From contig NZ_KI530712.1 in assembly GCF_000488215.1 (NCBI RefSeq), forward strand, positions 62,001 through 126,000: 64,000 nt of DNA. The letters run 5' to 3'. The notes beneath the pieces were generated by a model. That model ran no database searches. It saw only the letters and a program-made list of their open reading frames with translations, and was not told where the DNA came from. Each line of letters opens with the position of its first letter. Position 1 is the stretch's first letter. Shown in pieces: positions 53,170 to 61,321 of this stretch. Source of the stretch: Acinetobacter nectaris CIP 110549 (lineage in GTDB: Bacteria > Pseudomonadota > Gammaproteobacteria > Pseudomonadales > Moraxellaceae). The translations under genes and the position numbers were made by a program.

Positions 53170-54159
53170 TTAATAATGTAAATGTTTTGAATGATTGGCA
53201 TACAATTCACGATTTTCTTCTTCAACCATTTGACGCGCAACATATAAAATAAGTTGGCGTAACCAACGATGTGCAGGGTGGTGGTGAAGTAAAGGACACC
53301 ATGCCATTTTTAGTTCGATATCTGGAATATAAAATGGCGGTTCTTTTAGAATTAATCCTTGATGTTTTGCCTGTTGTCTTGCAATGCGTGTTGGTAGTGT
53401 TGCGATTAGATCAACATTTTTTGTAAGCAGAGCAGGCATTTGATAGTGTCTTGTAAATATCGAAATTTTACGTTTTTGCCCAATCCGTTCTAAAGCTTGG
53501 TCAATCCAACCTAAGCCCGCTTGTTTATCTGGGTTTACACCGAAACCAATGCCCATTCCTGTTTTAGATACCCAGATATGATGTGCATCCAAATAATTTT
53601 TAAGGTTTAAATTATGGATGTTGGCATGATTTGGGTTAAGTAAACAAGAAAAGCTATCACGCCATACGAGCACTTGGTGGAAGCTTTGCGGTATTTCATT
53701 AAAGCGATTAATTGCAAGATCAACTTTACCTTGTTCCATGTCTCGATAAGAGACATCACTTGGCGTTAAAAAATCTAATACAACATTAGGCGCTTCTGAC
53801 CGTAAAGCTTTAACGAGTCGAGGTACAAGCGTTGCTTCAGCATAATCAGAAGTCATAATTCTAAATACACGATTACTTTTGTACGGTCTAAACTCTGTAC
53901 GTGGTTCTAAAATCATAGACAAATCTGAAAGTACATCTCGAACACGTGGTTGGAGTTCTAATGCTCTTTCAGTTGGCGTCATGCCTTCAGAGGAGCGAAT
54001 GAGTAAAGGGTCATTAAACAATGTACGTAGACGACGAAGAATATTACTCATTGCAGGTTGGGTTACACCCAATTGTTCAGCGGCGCGAGTGACATTTTTC
54101 TCACGTAGTAATACGTCGAGATAAATAAGTAAATTTAAATCAACTCGCTCAAGATTCAT
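53170..54159 (-). CDS. LysR-family transcription regulator
   Basis: A 329-residue regulator with a winged-helix DNA-binding domain at the N-terminus (NVTRAAEQLGVTQPAMSNILR, about 20-40) and a substrate-binding domain. It faces the TauE/SafE permease gene 218 bases away, which is a common regulator-target layout, but no target is proven. Length is slightly above the usual 300 because of an extended C-terminus. Confidence 0.93.
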   Translation of the reverse strand: MNLERVDLNLLIYLDVLLREKNVTRAAEQLGVTQPAMSNILRRLRTLFNDPLLIRSSEGMTPTERALELQPRVRDVLSDLSMILEPRTEFRPYKSNRVFRIMTSDYAEATLVPRLVKALRSEAPNVVLDFLTPSDVSYRDMEQGKVDLAINRFNEIPQSFHQVLVWRDSFSCLLNPNHANIHNLNLKNYLDAHHIWVSKTGMGIGFGVNPDKQAGLGWIDQALERIGQKRKISIFTRHYQMPALLTKNVDLIATLPTRIARQQAKHQGLILKEPPFYIPDIELKMAWCPLLHHHPAHRWLRQLILYVARQMVEEENRELYANHSKHLHY

Positions 54160-54377
54160 AAAATAAATACCGCTGTTAAAGCCATAAAACGAATTGATAT
54201 TATGCCATAAGAGAGGCTACTTGTGTGAAAAATAGAAAGTATGCAATCTAGTTAGAATGACTTATTGTATTTTATGGATTAGTAATTTTTATTTTAAATT
54301 AAACCTCAATTAATCATTGGTAACTATAGTGAACTATTAAAAGTTAAATATTTGAAAGTATATAATATTGGACAATT

Positions 54378-55163
54378 ATGGATATAGTTATCATAGCCAT
54401 TGCTGGTTTTTCTACCGGATTAACAACATACTTGTTTGGCTTCAGTGGAGGGTTTGTTGTAGTGCCATTTGTATATCAGGTATTATCTAATCAATTTCCA
54501 TATGATCAAAATATAATGCACATTGCTGTTGCAACATCTACAGCTGTAATGGTGTTTAACGCTGCATTTGCAACATATAATAATCTAAAGAAAAAACTAA
54601 TAGATAATAATGTAATATTTCCTTTAATTTACTATATTGCTATTGGATCTGTACTAGGGGCTTTATTATCTTATCAGGTCTCAGATCATTTAATAAAAAA
54701 ATTATTTATTGTATATATGCTAGTAACAATAGCTGATTGTATTTTTAGGAAAGGTTTTTTCAATATAAAAAAGAGAAGCCCTCTTTTTTTGTTTGCGAAA
54801 AGATTTGGTGGAATACTTATTGGTAGTATAGCAACTTTACTTGGCGTTGGAGGTAGTGTTATGACTATTCCGCTGCTTAAAAGACATGGCTATGGTATGG
54901 CTAAAAGTGTTGCTGCAGCAAATCCACTGACATTACCTATTGCTATAATAGGTACATTTATCTATGCTTTTTTATCGCCAACGGTTTATAGTCAAGTTTA
55001 TAATTATCAAGGTCTTATAAATATAAGTATTTTGGGGGTACTTGTGATTTTTGGAGCATTAGGTATTATTCTAGCTAGATTTTTACCTAAAATTAGAGAT
55101 GATATTCACTCAAAAATATATGTATTTTTATTAATATTGGTGACTATATCTATAATATTATAG
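54378..55163 (+). CDS. TauE/SafE-family membrane permease
   Basis: A 261-residue inner-membrane protein with eight hydrophobic segments in two related halves, typical of the TauE/SafE (DUF81) group that moves sulfite, sulfoacetate or other organic anions. GGFVVVPFVYQ and GVGGSVMTIPLLKRHGYGM are the paired signature loops. The gene is AT-rich (many AAA, ATA, TTA codons) compared with its neighbours, as is the following acyltransferase, hinting at acquisition. Substrate unknown. Confidence 0.87.
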   Translation: MDIVIIAIAGFSTGLTTYLFGFSGGFVVVPFVYQVLSNQFPYDQNIMHIAVATSTAVMVFNAAFATYNNLKKKLIDNNVIFPLIYYIAIGSVLGALLSYQVSDHLIKKLFIVYMLVTIADCIFRKGFFNIKKRSPLFLFAKRFGGILIGSIATLLGVGGSVMTIPLLKRHGYGMAKSVAAANPLTLPIAIIGTFIYAFLSPTVYSQVYNYQGLINISILGVLVIFGALGIILARFLPKIRDDIHSKIYVFLLILVTISIIL

Positions 55164-55275
55164 GTGGAGACTATACTTTACTATCTAGATATTTACAAGA
55201 TATCTATATGCTTATTTCCTTTTAAATGTAATATGTTAATATTTTTTATATAACAAGAGACATATTAAATATAAC

Positions 55276-56352
55276 ATGAATAAAAATCATATATTTTCTG
55301 TAGATATTATTAGAGGTTTTTCAATTCTTCTTGTTCTTTTACATCATTTTAATATTCCATATAAATTACACCTAGCTTGGTTTAATATTTTATGCCGTAA
55401 TGGAAATTATGGTGTAACAATGTTCTTTGTTGTTTCTGGATTTCTAATTACTCGCAATAGCCTCAATAGATATGGAAATATTTCAGGTATTGATTTTAAA
55501 GACTTTTATATTCGACGTGCAGCAAGAATTCTACCGTGTTTATTTTTATTGGTGGCATTAGTATCGTTACTTGTTTGGGCAAATTTCCCAGTTTTTGTAA
55601 ATCATGAACCTAATGGCATGCATGTTTCTTATGCAGCTACTGTTTTAGCGGCTTTAACATTTTGTATGAATATTCTAGTTATTCATTATGGTTGGGTTAA
55701 CTACGTATTGGGTGTTTTGTGGTCTTTATCTGTTGAAGAAGTATTTTATCTTGTATTTCCAATCTTATGTTTTTTTCTAAAGAAGCGTCGGTATATCGTT
55801 ATATTATTAATTTTTACGACGTTGTACGCTATATATTATCGATCTAATTTTTATTTAAATGCTAACGAAGCATACTTGTATCACTATTTTTCAAGTTTTG
55901 ATGCAATCGCAATAGGGTGCTTCTTAGGTTTATTTTTTGATAGAAGAAAATATAGCTATTTATTTTATAATTTTAGGTATCTTATTATTTTATTAATGAT
56001 ATTTTTGTACTGTTATGCACCAATAAAACTCGTGAGTACTTGGAGTATGACCGTCTTTGCTATTTTAACAGCCCTATTAATTTATGCATATCAAAATAAA
56101 ATAAGCGAAGAAAAAATATTTTTCCCATTTATATGGCTAGGTCATCGGAGTTATGAAGTTTATCTATTTCACTTGGTTATACTTGGGCTAGTTAAAATGA
56201 ATTATATTCCAAGTACAACTAATGATTTAACAAAATGGTTTATATGTATTATTTATTTGGGTTTAAGTATGATGTTGGGTTCTTTGATCGAAAAATATTA
56301 TTCACGTCCAATGAATAAAAAAATTAGATCAAAATTTATAAAACTAGGTTGA
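55276..56352 (+). CDS. OafA/YrhL-type membrane acyltransferase
   Basis: A 358-residue acyltransferase-3 family protein with about ten hydrophobic helices. The family features are seen: SVDIIRGFSILLVLLHHF (catalytic-type His in LLHHF, about residue 23), MFFVVSGFLIT, and the basic RRAARILP motif (about 77-84). Such enzymes add acetyl or other acyl groups to surface sugars, such as O-antigen or capsule. It lacks the extra SGNH domain. It is strongly AT-rich. No glycosyltransferases are nearby, so the target is open. Confidence 0.88.
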   Translation: MNKNHIFSVDIIRGFSILLVLLHHFNIPYKLHLAWFNILCRNGNYGVTMFFVVSGFLITRNSLNRYGNISGIDFKDFYIRRAARILPCLFLLVALVSLLVWANFPVFVNHEPNGMHVSYAATVLAALTFCMNILVIHYGWVNYVLGVLWSLSVEEVFYLVFPILCFFLKKRRYIVILLIFTTLYAIYYRSNFYLNANEAYLYHYFSSFDAIAIGCFLGLFFDRRKYSYLFYNFRYLIILLMIFLYCYAPIKLVSTWSMTVFAILTALLIYAYQNKISEEKIFFPFIWLGHRSYEVYLFHLVILGLVKMNYIPSTTNDLTKWFICIIYLGLSMMLGSLIEKYYSRPMNKKIRSKFIKLG

Positions 56353-56373
56353 GACCTTATAGAGGTATCAACC
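56347..56373. terminator. Hairpin between the acyltransferase and the chorismate mutase pseudogene
   Basis: GGTTGAGACCT pairs with AGGTATCAACC (one mismatch) around TATAG, followed by TTTATA. It overlaps the acyltransferase stop. Confidence 0.5.
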
Positions 56374-56388
56374 TTTATATTAAGAAAG

Positions 56389-56926
56389 TTAATTTTTTAA
56401 TTTTATTTGCTGTAAGGTTGAAAGTAAGTACTTTTGATCAGATGGGGTTAAATGTTTGAATTTAACTTCATGCATGAAATCATTTTGGTTAAAAGTATAG
56501 CTAGGATTTCTTTTTAGTGTTGAAGCAATTTCTTTCATCATTTGTACTGTGAGGTCTGAAATGTGTGTTCTTATATGATCTAAGCTTTCAGGATGTAATT
56601 GAATATTTGGTTCTGAGAGCCAATCGGCAATATAACGATACTGGACTGCTTTTGCGACATTCATTTGAGCTACAATGAATGGTTTAACGCTTTCGGGATT
56701 TAATCCTTCTATATCTGCAATATTGAGTGTTTTTTCAAGAACCTTTTGTTCTTGATCTAAAACCTCTACAGGTTGATGTGTTTGATATTTATTTGCTGCT
56801 ACATCTTGCTACATCTGGCATAAATGCTAAACGTTGGTTTATCAAATTGAATAAAGGTGAGGATGTTTGTGCAAAAGTATGTACTGAAAATAAAATAGAG
56901 CAGAGAAAAATAACTGATTTATACAT
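56389..56926 (-). pseudogene. Periplasmic chorismate mutase (AroQ gamma type), broken by a 10-base duplication
   Basis: The reverse strand holds a gene for a secreted chorismate mutase, which would rearrange chorismate to prephenate in the periplasm. Start ATG at 56926; the signal peptide runs MYKSVIFLCSILFSVHTFA. The enzyme opening LFNLINQRLAFMPDVA reads in one frame to residue 40; from there the right frame continues (VAANKYQTHQPVEVL, VLEKTLNIADIEGLNPES, VAQMNVAKAVQYRYIADWLS) in a different frame. The cause is a perfect 10-base tandem repeat at 56797-56816: removing one copy restores a 175-residue protein. As written, translation stops at 56789-56791 after 45 residues. Arg of INQRL and the AQMNVAKAVQYRY helix are family hallmarks. 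Confidence 0.88.
56797..56816. repeat. Perfect 10-base tandem duplication that shifts the reading frame
   Basis: TGCTACATCT occurs twice in direct succession (56797-56806 and 56807-56816). One extra unit of ten bases moves the frame by one. Deletion of one unit would repair the chorismate mutase gene, so the lesion is easily reversible by slippage or recombination. Confidence 0.92.
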
Positions 56927-57003
56927 AACAAAATACTGAAAGGTAAAATCTGAATATAGCAAAATTTATACTGTGCTGAAGTTCTTTTATTTATTAAAAT
57001 AAA

Positions 57004-57029
57004 GGGGTCGAAATAATGATTTCGACCCC
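57004..57029 (-). terminator. Terminator of map
   Basis: A perfect 11-base stem (GGGGTCGAAAT / ATTTCGACCCC) with a four-base loop, followed on the reverse strand by TTTATTTT, lies ten bases after the map stop. Confidence 0.9.
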
Positions 57030-57038
57030 TAGCATCAA

Positions 57039-57866
57039 TTACTGACCAAAACGGCTAAGGTCTTCTTCAGGGCGAGGTGTTAGAATTTCAACACCCGTAT
57101 CTGTAACTAAAAGCGTATGTTCATATTGTGCAGATAACTTATGATCTTTTGTTACAACTGTCCATTTATCACCTAATGTTTTTGTTTGCCAAACACCTAC
57201 ATTTACCATTGGTTCGATGGTGAAAGTCATACCAGTTTCAAGACGCATACCCGTATCTTTCTGGCCGTAATGAAGAATCTGTGGTTCATCATGGAATGTT
57301 AGACCAATACCGTGACCACAATATTCACGAACGACACTAAATCTTTCAGATTCAACATACTTTTGAATGACTGCGCCAATATCGCCAACATAAGCGCCAG
57401 GTTTTACAGTTGCAATTCCACGATAAAGGGCTTCTTGTGCCACTTTACAAAGGCGATTTGCCAAAATTGAAGTTTCACCACCAACAACATACATCATGTT
57501 TGTATCCCCATGATATCCGTCTTTAATTACAGTGACATCAATGTTGAGAATATCTCCATTTTTTAATTTTTTATTTTCAGAGGGAATACCATGGCAAACA
57601 ACATGGTTAACAGAGGTGCAAATAGAATGCTGGAATGCAGCACGACCCGGTGCGGCACCATAGCCTAAACATGCTGGAATTGCATTTTGAACATTCACAA
57701 TATAATCGTGACAGATTTGATCTAATTCAAGCGTGCTTACCCCAGCCTTGATATGAGGTTTAATCATATCAAGCACCTCTGCTGCTAAACGTCCCGCCAC
57801 ACGCATTTTTTCAATTTCATCTGGTGTTTTGATTAGTCGACGCGGAGCTTCGTAAGTACTATTCAT
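57039..57866 (-). CDS. map: Methionine aminopeptidase, type I
   Basis: Map removes the starting Met from new proteins. The 275-residue chain has the five metal ligands: Asp in LNIDVTVIKDGYHGDT (two), His in REYCGHGIGLTF, Glu in TFTIEPMVN and Glu in QYEHTLLVT. Length is normal. It is divergent from rpsB, as in many proteobacteria, sharing a 215-base regulatory region. Confidence 0.98.
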   Translation of the reverse strand: MNSTYEAPRRLIKTPDEIEKMRVAGRLAAEVLDMIKPHIKAGVSTLELDQICHDYIVNVQNAIPACLGYGAAPGRAAFQHSICTSVNHVVCHGIPSENKKLKNGDILNIDVTVIKDGYHGDTNMMYVVGGETSILANRLCKVAQEALYRGIATVKPGAYVGDIGAVIQKYVESERFSVVREYCGHGIGLTFHDEPQILHYGQKDTGMRLETGMTFTIEPMVNVGVWQTKTLGDKWTVVTKDHKLSAQYEHTLLVTDTGVEILTPRPEEDLSRFGQ

Positions 57867-57881
57867 GATCTCTAAAAACTT

Positions 57882-57911
57882 TTGGTAATTTGTGTGTGAC
57901 TATGGTATAAA
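57882..57911 (+). promoter_or_regulatory. Likely rpsB promoter
   Basis: TTGGTA (57882-57887) and TATAAA (57906-57911) are 18 bases apart, with TGG just before the -10 box. Transcription would begin near 57918, giving a leader of about 160 bases before rpsB. Confidence 0.55.
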
Positions 57912-57984
57912 TACGCACCCGTTTTATCAAATGCTTTTCGTGAATAAATTGATATTCTCGTAAGTAAATGACAAGGCGTTAAGA

Positions 57985-58081
57985 AAAAATCCGCACATAT
58001 GTCGACACATTGCTCTGGGTGCCCAAAGTTGGGTGGAGAATGAGGACATATGGAGGCCTAACCCAAATTAAAGGTATTAAA
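57985..58081 (+). promoter_or_regulatory. Structured rpsB leader (S2 autoregulation candidate)
   Basis: CATATGTC at 57996-58003 is exactly complementary to GACATATG at 58045-58052. The enclosed 41 bases hold a smaller hairpin around CTGGGTGCCCAAAGTTGGGTGG, whose G-rich arm could also pair with CCTAACCCA downstream (58057-58065). This resembles the conserved gammaproteobacterial rpsB leader at which ribosomal protein S2 represses its own operon. The region ends at the rpsB ribosome-binding site. Confidence 0.6.
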
Positions 58082-58834
58082 ATGGCAGATTATAACGTAG
58101 GTATGCGCGACCTTCTTCAAGCAGGCGCACACTTCGGTCACCAAACACGTTTCTGGAACCCAAAAATGCGTCAATACATTTTTGGTGCACGTAATAAAAT
58201 TCACATCATTAACCTTGAGCACACTGTTCCAGCGTTAAATGATGCTTTGAACTATGCAAACCAATTGGCTAGCAAAAAGAACAAAGTTTTATTCGTGGGT
58301 ACAAAACGCGCTGCTGCAAGCATCATCCGTGAACAAGCTCAACGCGCTGGTCAACCATATGTAGATCACCGTTGGTTAGGTGGTATGTTGACGAACTGGA
58401 AAACACTTCGCCAATCTATCAACCGTTTAAAAGACCTTCAAGTTCAATCACAAGACGGTACTTTTGCTAAACTTACTAAACGTGAAGCATTAGAACGTAC
58501 TCGTGAAATGGAAAAACTTGAGCGTGCTTTAGGCGGCGTTAAAAACATGGGTGGTTTACCTGACGCATTATTTGTAATCGACGTTGATCACGAAGCGATT
58601 GCAATTAAAGAAGCTAAGAACCTTGGTATTCCTGTAATTGGTATCGTTGATACAAACTCTAACCCAGACAATGTTGATTACATCATTCCTGGTAATGATG
58701 ATGCGATCCGTGCAGTAACACTTTATGCTTCTGCAATGGCTGATGCGATTCTTGCTGGTAAAGAATACGCTCAAACTCAAGCGAATGCTCAAGCTAAAAC
58801 TGAAGAAGCAAAAGAAGCTGCTTCTGAGGCTTAA
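58082..58834 (+). CDS. rpsB: Ribosomal protein S2
   Basis: The 250-residue small-subunit protein begins [21 protein letters not shown] at ATG 58082, behind AAAGGTATTAAA. The frame is open 24 codons further upstream, but the known S2 start and the leader structure fix this one. [23 protein letters not shown] and [14 protein letters not shown] are family segments. tsf follows after 138 bases and a hairpin. Confidence 0.99.
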   Translation: MADYNVGMRDLLQAGAHFGHQTRFWNPKMRQYIFGARNKIHIINLEHTVPALNDALNYANQLASKKNKVLFVGTKRAAASIIREQAQRAGQPYVDHRWLGGMLTNWKTLRQSINRLKDLQVQSQDGTFAKLTKREALERTREMEKLERALGGVKNMGGLPDALFVIDVDHEAIAIKEAKNLGIPVIGIVDTNSNPDNVDYIIPGNDDAIRAVTLYASAMADAILAGKEYAQTQANAQAKTEEAKEAASEA

Positions 58835-58902
58835 TGCGTTTTGACGCAAGCTTGTCATTTTTGCGACATGTAATGGTGGCAAATTAAGCGTCGAGAGAAA
58901 GC

Positions 58903-58934
58903 AAACGGCCCATATCTTTTTTGGGCCGTTTTTC
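58903..58934 (+). terminator. Terminator/attenuator between rpsB and tsf
   Basis: AAACGGCCCA pairs with TGGGCCGTTT around a nine-base loop and is followed by TTC. A hairpin between rpsB and tsf is also found in E. coli, where it lowers tsf expression only partly. Confidence 0.85.
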
Positions 58935-58972
58935 TTAAAAGATTTACTTTCTACCTTATTTAGGAGAATAAC

Positions 58973-59848
58973 ATGACTGCAATTACTGCAAGCATGGTAA
59001 AAGAATTACGTGACCGTACTGGTCTTGCAATGATGGAATGCAAAAAAGCTTTAACAGAAGCGAATGGTGATGTCGAAGTTGCGATTGATAACCTTCGTAA
59101 ATCTGGTCAAGCAAAAGCTGCTAAAAAAGCAGGTAACATTGCTGCTGACGGTGCAATTACAATTGTTCAAAATGGTAATAAAGCTGTACTAGTAGAAGTT
59201 AACTGCCAAACTGACTTTGTTGCAAAAGACGAAAACTTTGCAAAATTCTCTAACCAAGTCGCTGAAATTATTTTAGCAACTGGTGAAACTGATGCTGCAA
59301 AACTTGCTGAAGTTAAGTTTGATGAAACTCAAACTATTGAAGAAGCACGTATTGCATTAGTTCAAAAAATTGGTGAAAACATCCAAATTCGTCGTGCAAT
59401 AATCATTGAAGGCGAAAACCTAGCTGTTTATAAGCATGGTCTAAAAATTGGTGTTGTTGTATCTTACACTGGTGATGCAGATACTGGTAAAGGTCTAGCA
59501 ATGCACATTGCTGCATTTAACCCTGTTGCAGTAAATGCAGAATCTGTTCCTGCTGAGCTTGTTGCAAAAGAAAAAGAAATTGCTGAAGCAAAAGCAATTG
59601 AATCTGGTAAGCCTGCAAACATCGTTGAAAAAATGGTTACTGGTTCAGTTGAAAAATACTTGAATGAAGTTACGCTTGAGCGTCAAATGTATGTAATCGA
59701 CAACGATAAGAAAGTTGCTGATATACTTAAGTCTACAGGTACAACTGTAGCACAATTCGTTCGCTTTGAAGTAGGTGAAGGAATTGAGAAAAAAGCAGAA
59801 TTAAGCTTCGCTGAAGAAGTTGCTGCTGCACAAGCTGGCGCTAAATAA
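58973..59848 (+). CDS. tsf: Elongation factor Ts
   Basis: EF-Ts reloads EF-Tu with GTP. The 291-residue protein has the N-terminal UBA-like region (SMVKELRDRTGLAMMECKKAL), the TDFVAKDENF motif that contacts EF-Tu, and two related core halves. The ATG follows TTAGGAGAATAAC. A terminator lies 12 bases after the stop. Confidence 0.99.
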   Translation: MTAITASMVKELRDRTGLAMMECKKALTEANGDVEVAIDNLRKSGQAKAAKKAGNIAADGAITIVQNGNKAVLVEVNCQTDFVAKDENFAKFSNQVAEIILATGETDAAKLAEVKFDETQTIEEARIALVQKIGENIQIRRAIIIEGENLAVYKHGLKIGVVVSYTGDADTGKGLAMHIAAFNPVAVNAESVPAELVAKEKEIAEAKAIESGKPANIVEKMVTGSVEKYLNEVTLERQMYVIDNDKKVADILKSTGTTVAQFVRFEVGEGIEKKAELSFAEEVAAAQAGAK

Positions 59849-59860
59849 TTTAGCCTAGTG

Positions 59861-59888
59861 AAAAAGCCCCTTTATTGGGGCTTTTTTT
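59861..59888 (+). terminator. Terminator of tsf
   Basis: AAAAAGCCCC pairs with GGGGCTTTTT around a six-base loop, with a T run. Confidence 0.93.
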
Positions 59889-59917
59889 ATACATCGGTGT
59901 ATTTAGAGGTAATTGGA

Positions 59918-60394
59918 ATGAATAAGAATAAAAATATTATTATATTTATTGTGGCAATTCTTATAGGTGTTTTCGCATATAAATCTTTTCAAAAGATACA
60001 TCAACCACAGCCTAAAACAAATATTGTCTATCAGCAGCCACAAAATAAGCAGAATGTTTCTGAAAATCAAACAATTCAGCAAGCTTACAAAAATCATCAA
60101 AGTAATGTTATTGTTGAAGGTGAGGGTGTTGTTAAGAAAGTATTACGTACAGATAATGAAGGTTCTCGCCATCAAAAATTTATTCTAGATGTTGGGAATA
60201 AACTTACTATTCTTGTTGCACATAATATCGACCTTGCATCTGAAATTCCTAAATTAGCAGTTGGTGAGACCGTTAAGTTTAAGGGAGAGTATGAGTATAA
60301 TGAAAAGGGTGGAGTTCTACACTGGACACATAAAGACCCTCGTCAGAAGCATGAAGATGGATGGCTAAATGTTGCTGGTACGATATATCAGTAA
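59918..60394 (+). CDS. DUF3465 protein
   Basis: A 158-residue protein with an N-terminal hydrophobic anchor or signal (NIIIFIVAILIGVFAYKSF, about 7-24) and a DUF3465 domain (about 60-158). Family segments visible are GVVKKVLRTDNEGSRHQKF, ILVAHNIDLASEIP, GEYEYNEKGGVLHWTHKDP and GWLNVAGTIYQ. The role is unknown; the pattern resembles an OB-like nucleic-acid or ligand-binding fold, and many family members are cell-envelope proteins. The ATG at 59918 follows AGAGGTAATTGG; the frame is open to 59858 but that stretch overlaps the tsf terminator. Confidence 0.82.
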   Translation: MNKNKNIIIFIVAILIGVFAYKSFQKIHQPQPKTNIVYQQPQNKQNVSENQTIQQAYKNHQSNVIVEGEGVVKKVLRTDNEGSRHQKFILDVGNKLTILVAHNIDLASEIPKLAVGETVKFKGEYEYNEKGGVLHWTHKDPRQKHEDGWLNVAGTIYQ

Positions 60395-60408
60395 TTTAGA
60401 TAAAATTA

Positions 60409-60429
60409 AAGCCACAATTTTTGTGGCTT
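60409..60429. terminator. Hairpin between DUF3465 gene and rlpA
   Basis: AAGCCACAA pairs with TTGTGGCTT around a three-base loop; on the reverse strand it is followed by TAATTTTAT. It could end both converging genes. Confidence 0.65.
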
Positions 60430-60479
60430 AAGTCAAATATATAGAAGAGATTATTATAAAGCTTCAGTGTAAAATATAA

Positions 60480-61079
60480 TTATGAGTTTGGTCCATCTAC
60501 GCGTTCGATACTTACTTTTGCTGTACCTTCATTTGTTAGACCAATACGTTTGGCTGCACCATAAGAAAGGTCTAAGACACGATTGCCATGGAATGGGCCT
60601 CTGTCATTAACTTTAACTACAACGCTACGACCATTATCTTTATTTGTCACACGGATATAACAGTTAAGAGGGAGGCTTCTATGGGCAGCAGTGAGTGCAT
60701 TCATATCGAATGTTTCACCATTGGCAGTTTTGCGACCATGGAATTGGCGACCATACCAAGATGCAATACCTGTTTGTGTAAAGCGACGTACAGTATTTGA
60801 TGCAACTGTATTTAAGCGATCAATCATTGATGGCTCATCTTTTGGTACAGTTACTTTTGATGCAAGTGTCTGATTACGGATACGGTCTTCTGAATTTGAA
60901 AAGTGATTAAAAGACGGAATATATCGGTTTGAATCATTGTCACGATTAACAACACGTGCGGCTAAGTTTTCACTTTCGTTATCAACATTGTTGAAAGATG
61001 ATTGAACTAAGTCGGCTTGGGTTTGTGACAGTACTAACCCGAAGGTTACTGCCACAAGGGCTTTCACGGGGAAGCGCAT
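60480..61079 (-). CDS. rlpA: RlpA-family septal-ring lytic transglycosylase
   Basis: A 199-residue exported protein with a signal peptide (MRFPVKALVAVTFGLVLSQTQA) and a C-terminal double-psi beta-barrel (about 105-195): TGIASWYGRQFHGRKTANGE, MNALTAAHRSLPLNCYIRV, VKVNDRGPFHGNRVLDLSY. RlpA cuts glycan strands that lack stem peptides at the division septum. The SPOR domain found in many RlpA proteins is absent, so this is a short form. It is not a lipoprotein by sequence: there is no Cys at the signal end. It follows mltB on the same strand. Confidence 0.92.
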   Translation of the reverse strand: MRFPVKALVAVTFGLVLSQTQADLVQSSFNNVDNESENLAARVVNRDNDSNRYIPSFNHFSNSEDRIRNQTLASKVTVPKDEPSMIDRLNTVASNTVRRFTQTGIASWYGRQFHGRKTANGETFDMNALTAAHRSLPLNCYIRVTNKDNGRSVVVKVNDRGPFHGNRVLDLSYGAAKRIGLTNEGTAKVSIERVDGPNS

Positions 61080-61163
61080 GAATAATCTCCTAGAAGAGTT
61101 TTATTTTTCAATGTAAACTATTGAAAAATAATAACATCTGTCTATAAATAGACTTCGGCTACT

Positions 61164-61199
61164 GTATTTGACGTAGCATGAATAATATGCGTCAAATAC
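61164..61199. repeat. Perfect 10-base inverted repeat upstream of rlpA
   Basis: GTATTTGACG and CGTCAAATAC are exact complements 16 bases apart, and the loop contains GCAT/ATGC that can extend the pairing. It lies between the mltB stop and the rlpA start and has no T run, so it may be an operator or a structured leader for rlpA. Confidence 0.55.
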
Positions 61200-61321
61200 A
61201 AGTAGTGTCTACCTTACCATATGGTATAGTTACAAAAAGTCCGCATTCAAAAGCTTTTTTGATTACTAATTAATCAAATATGTAATGAAATATTTCAAAA
61301 ATGAAGTTTTAGATATTTTTT

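Noticed and set aside
56727..56939. Forward 70-codon frame over the chorismate mutase locus
   Set aside because: The reverse strand carries clear homology to a secreted chorismate mutase; the forward frame has no support.
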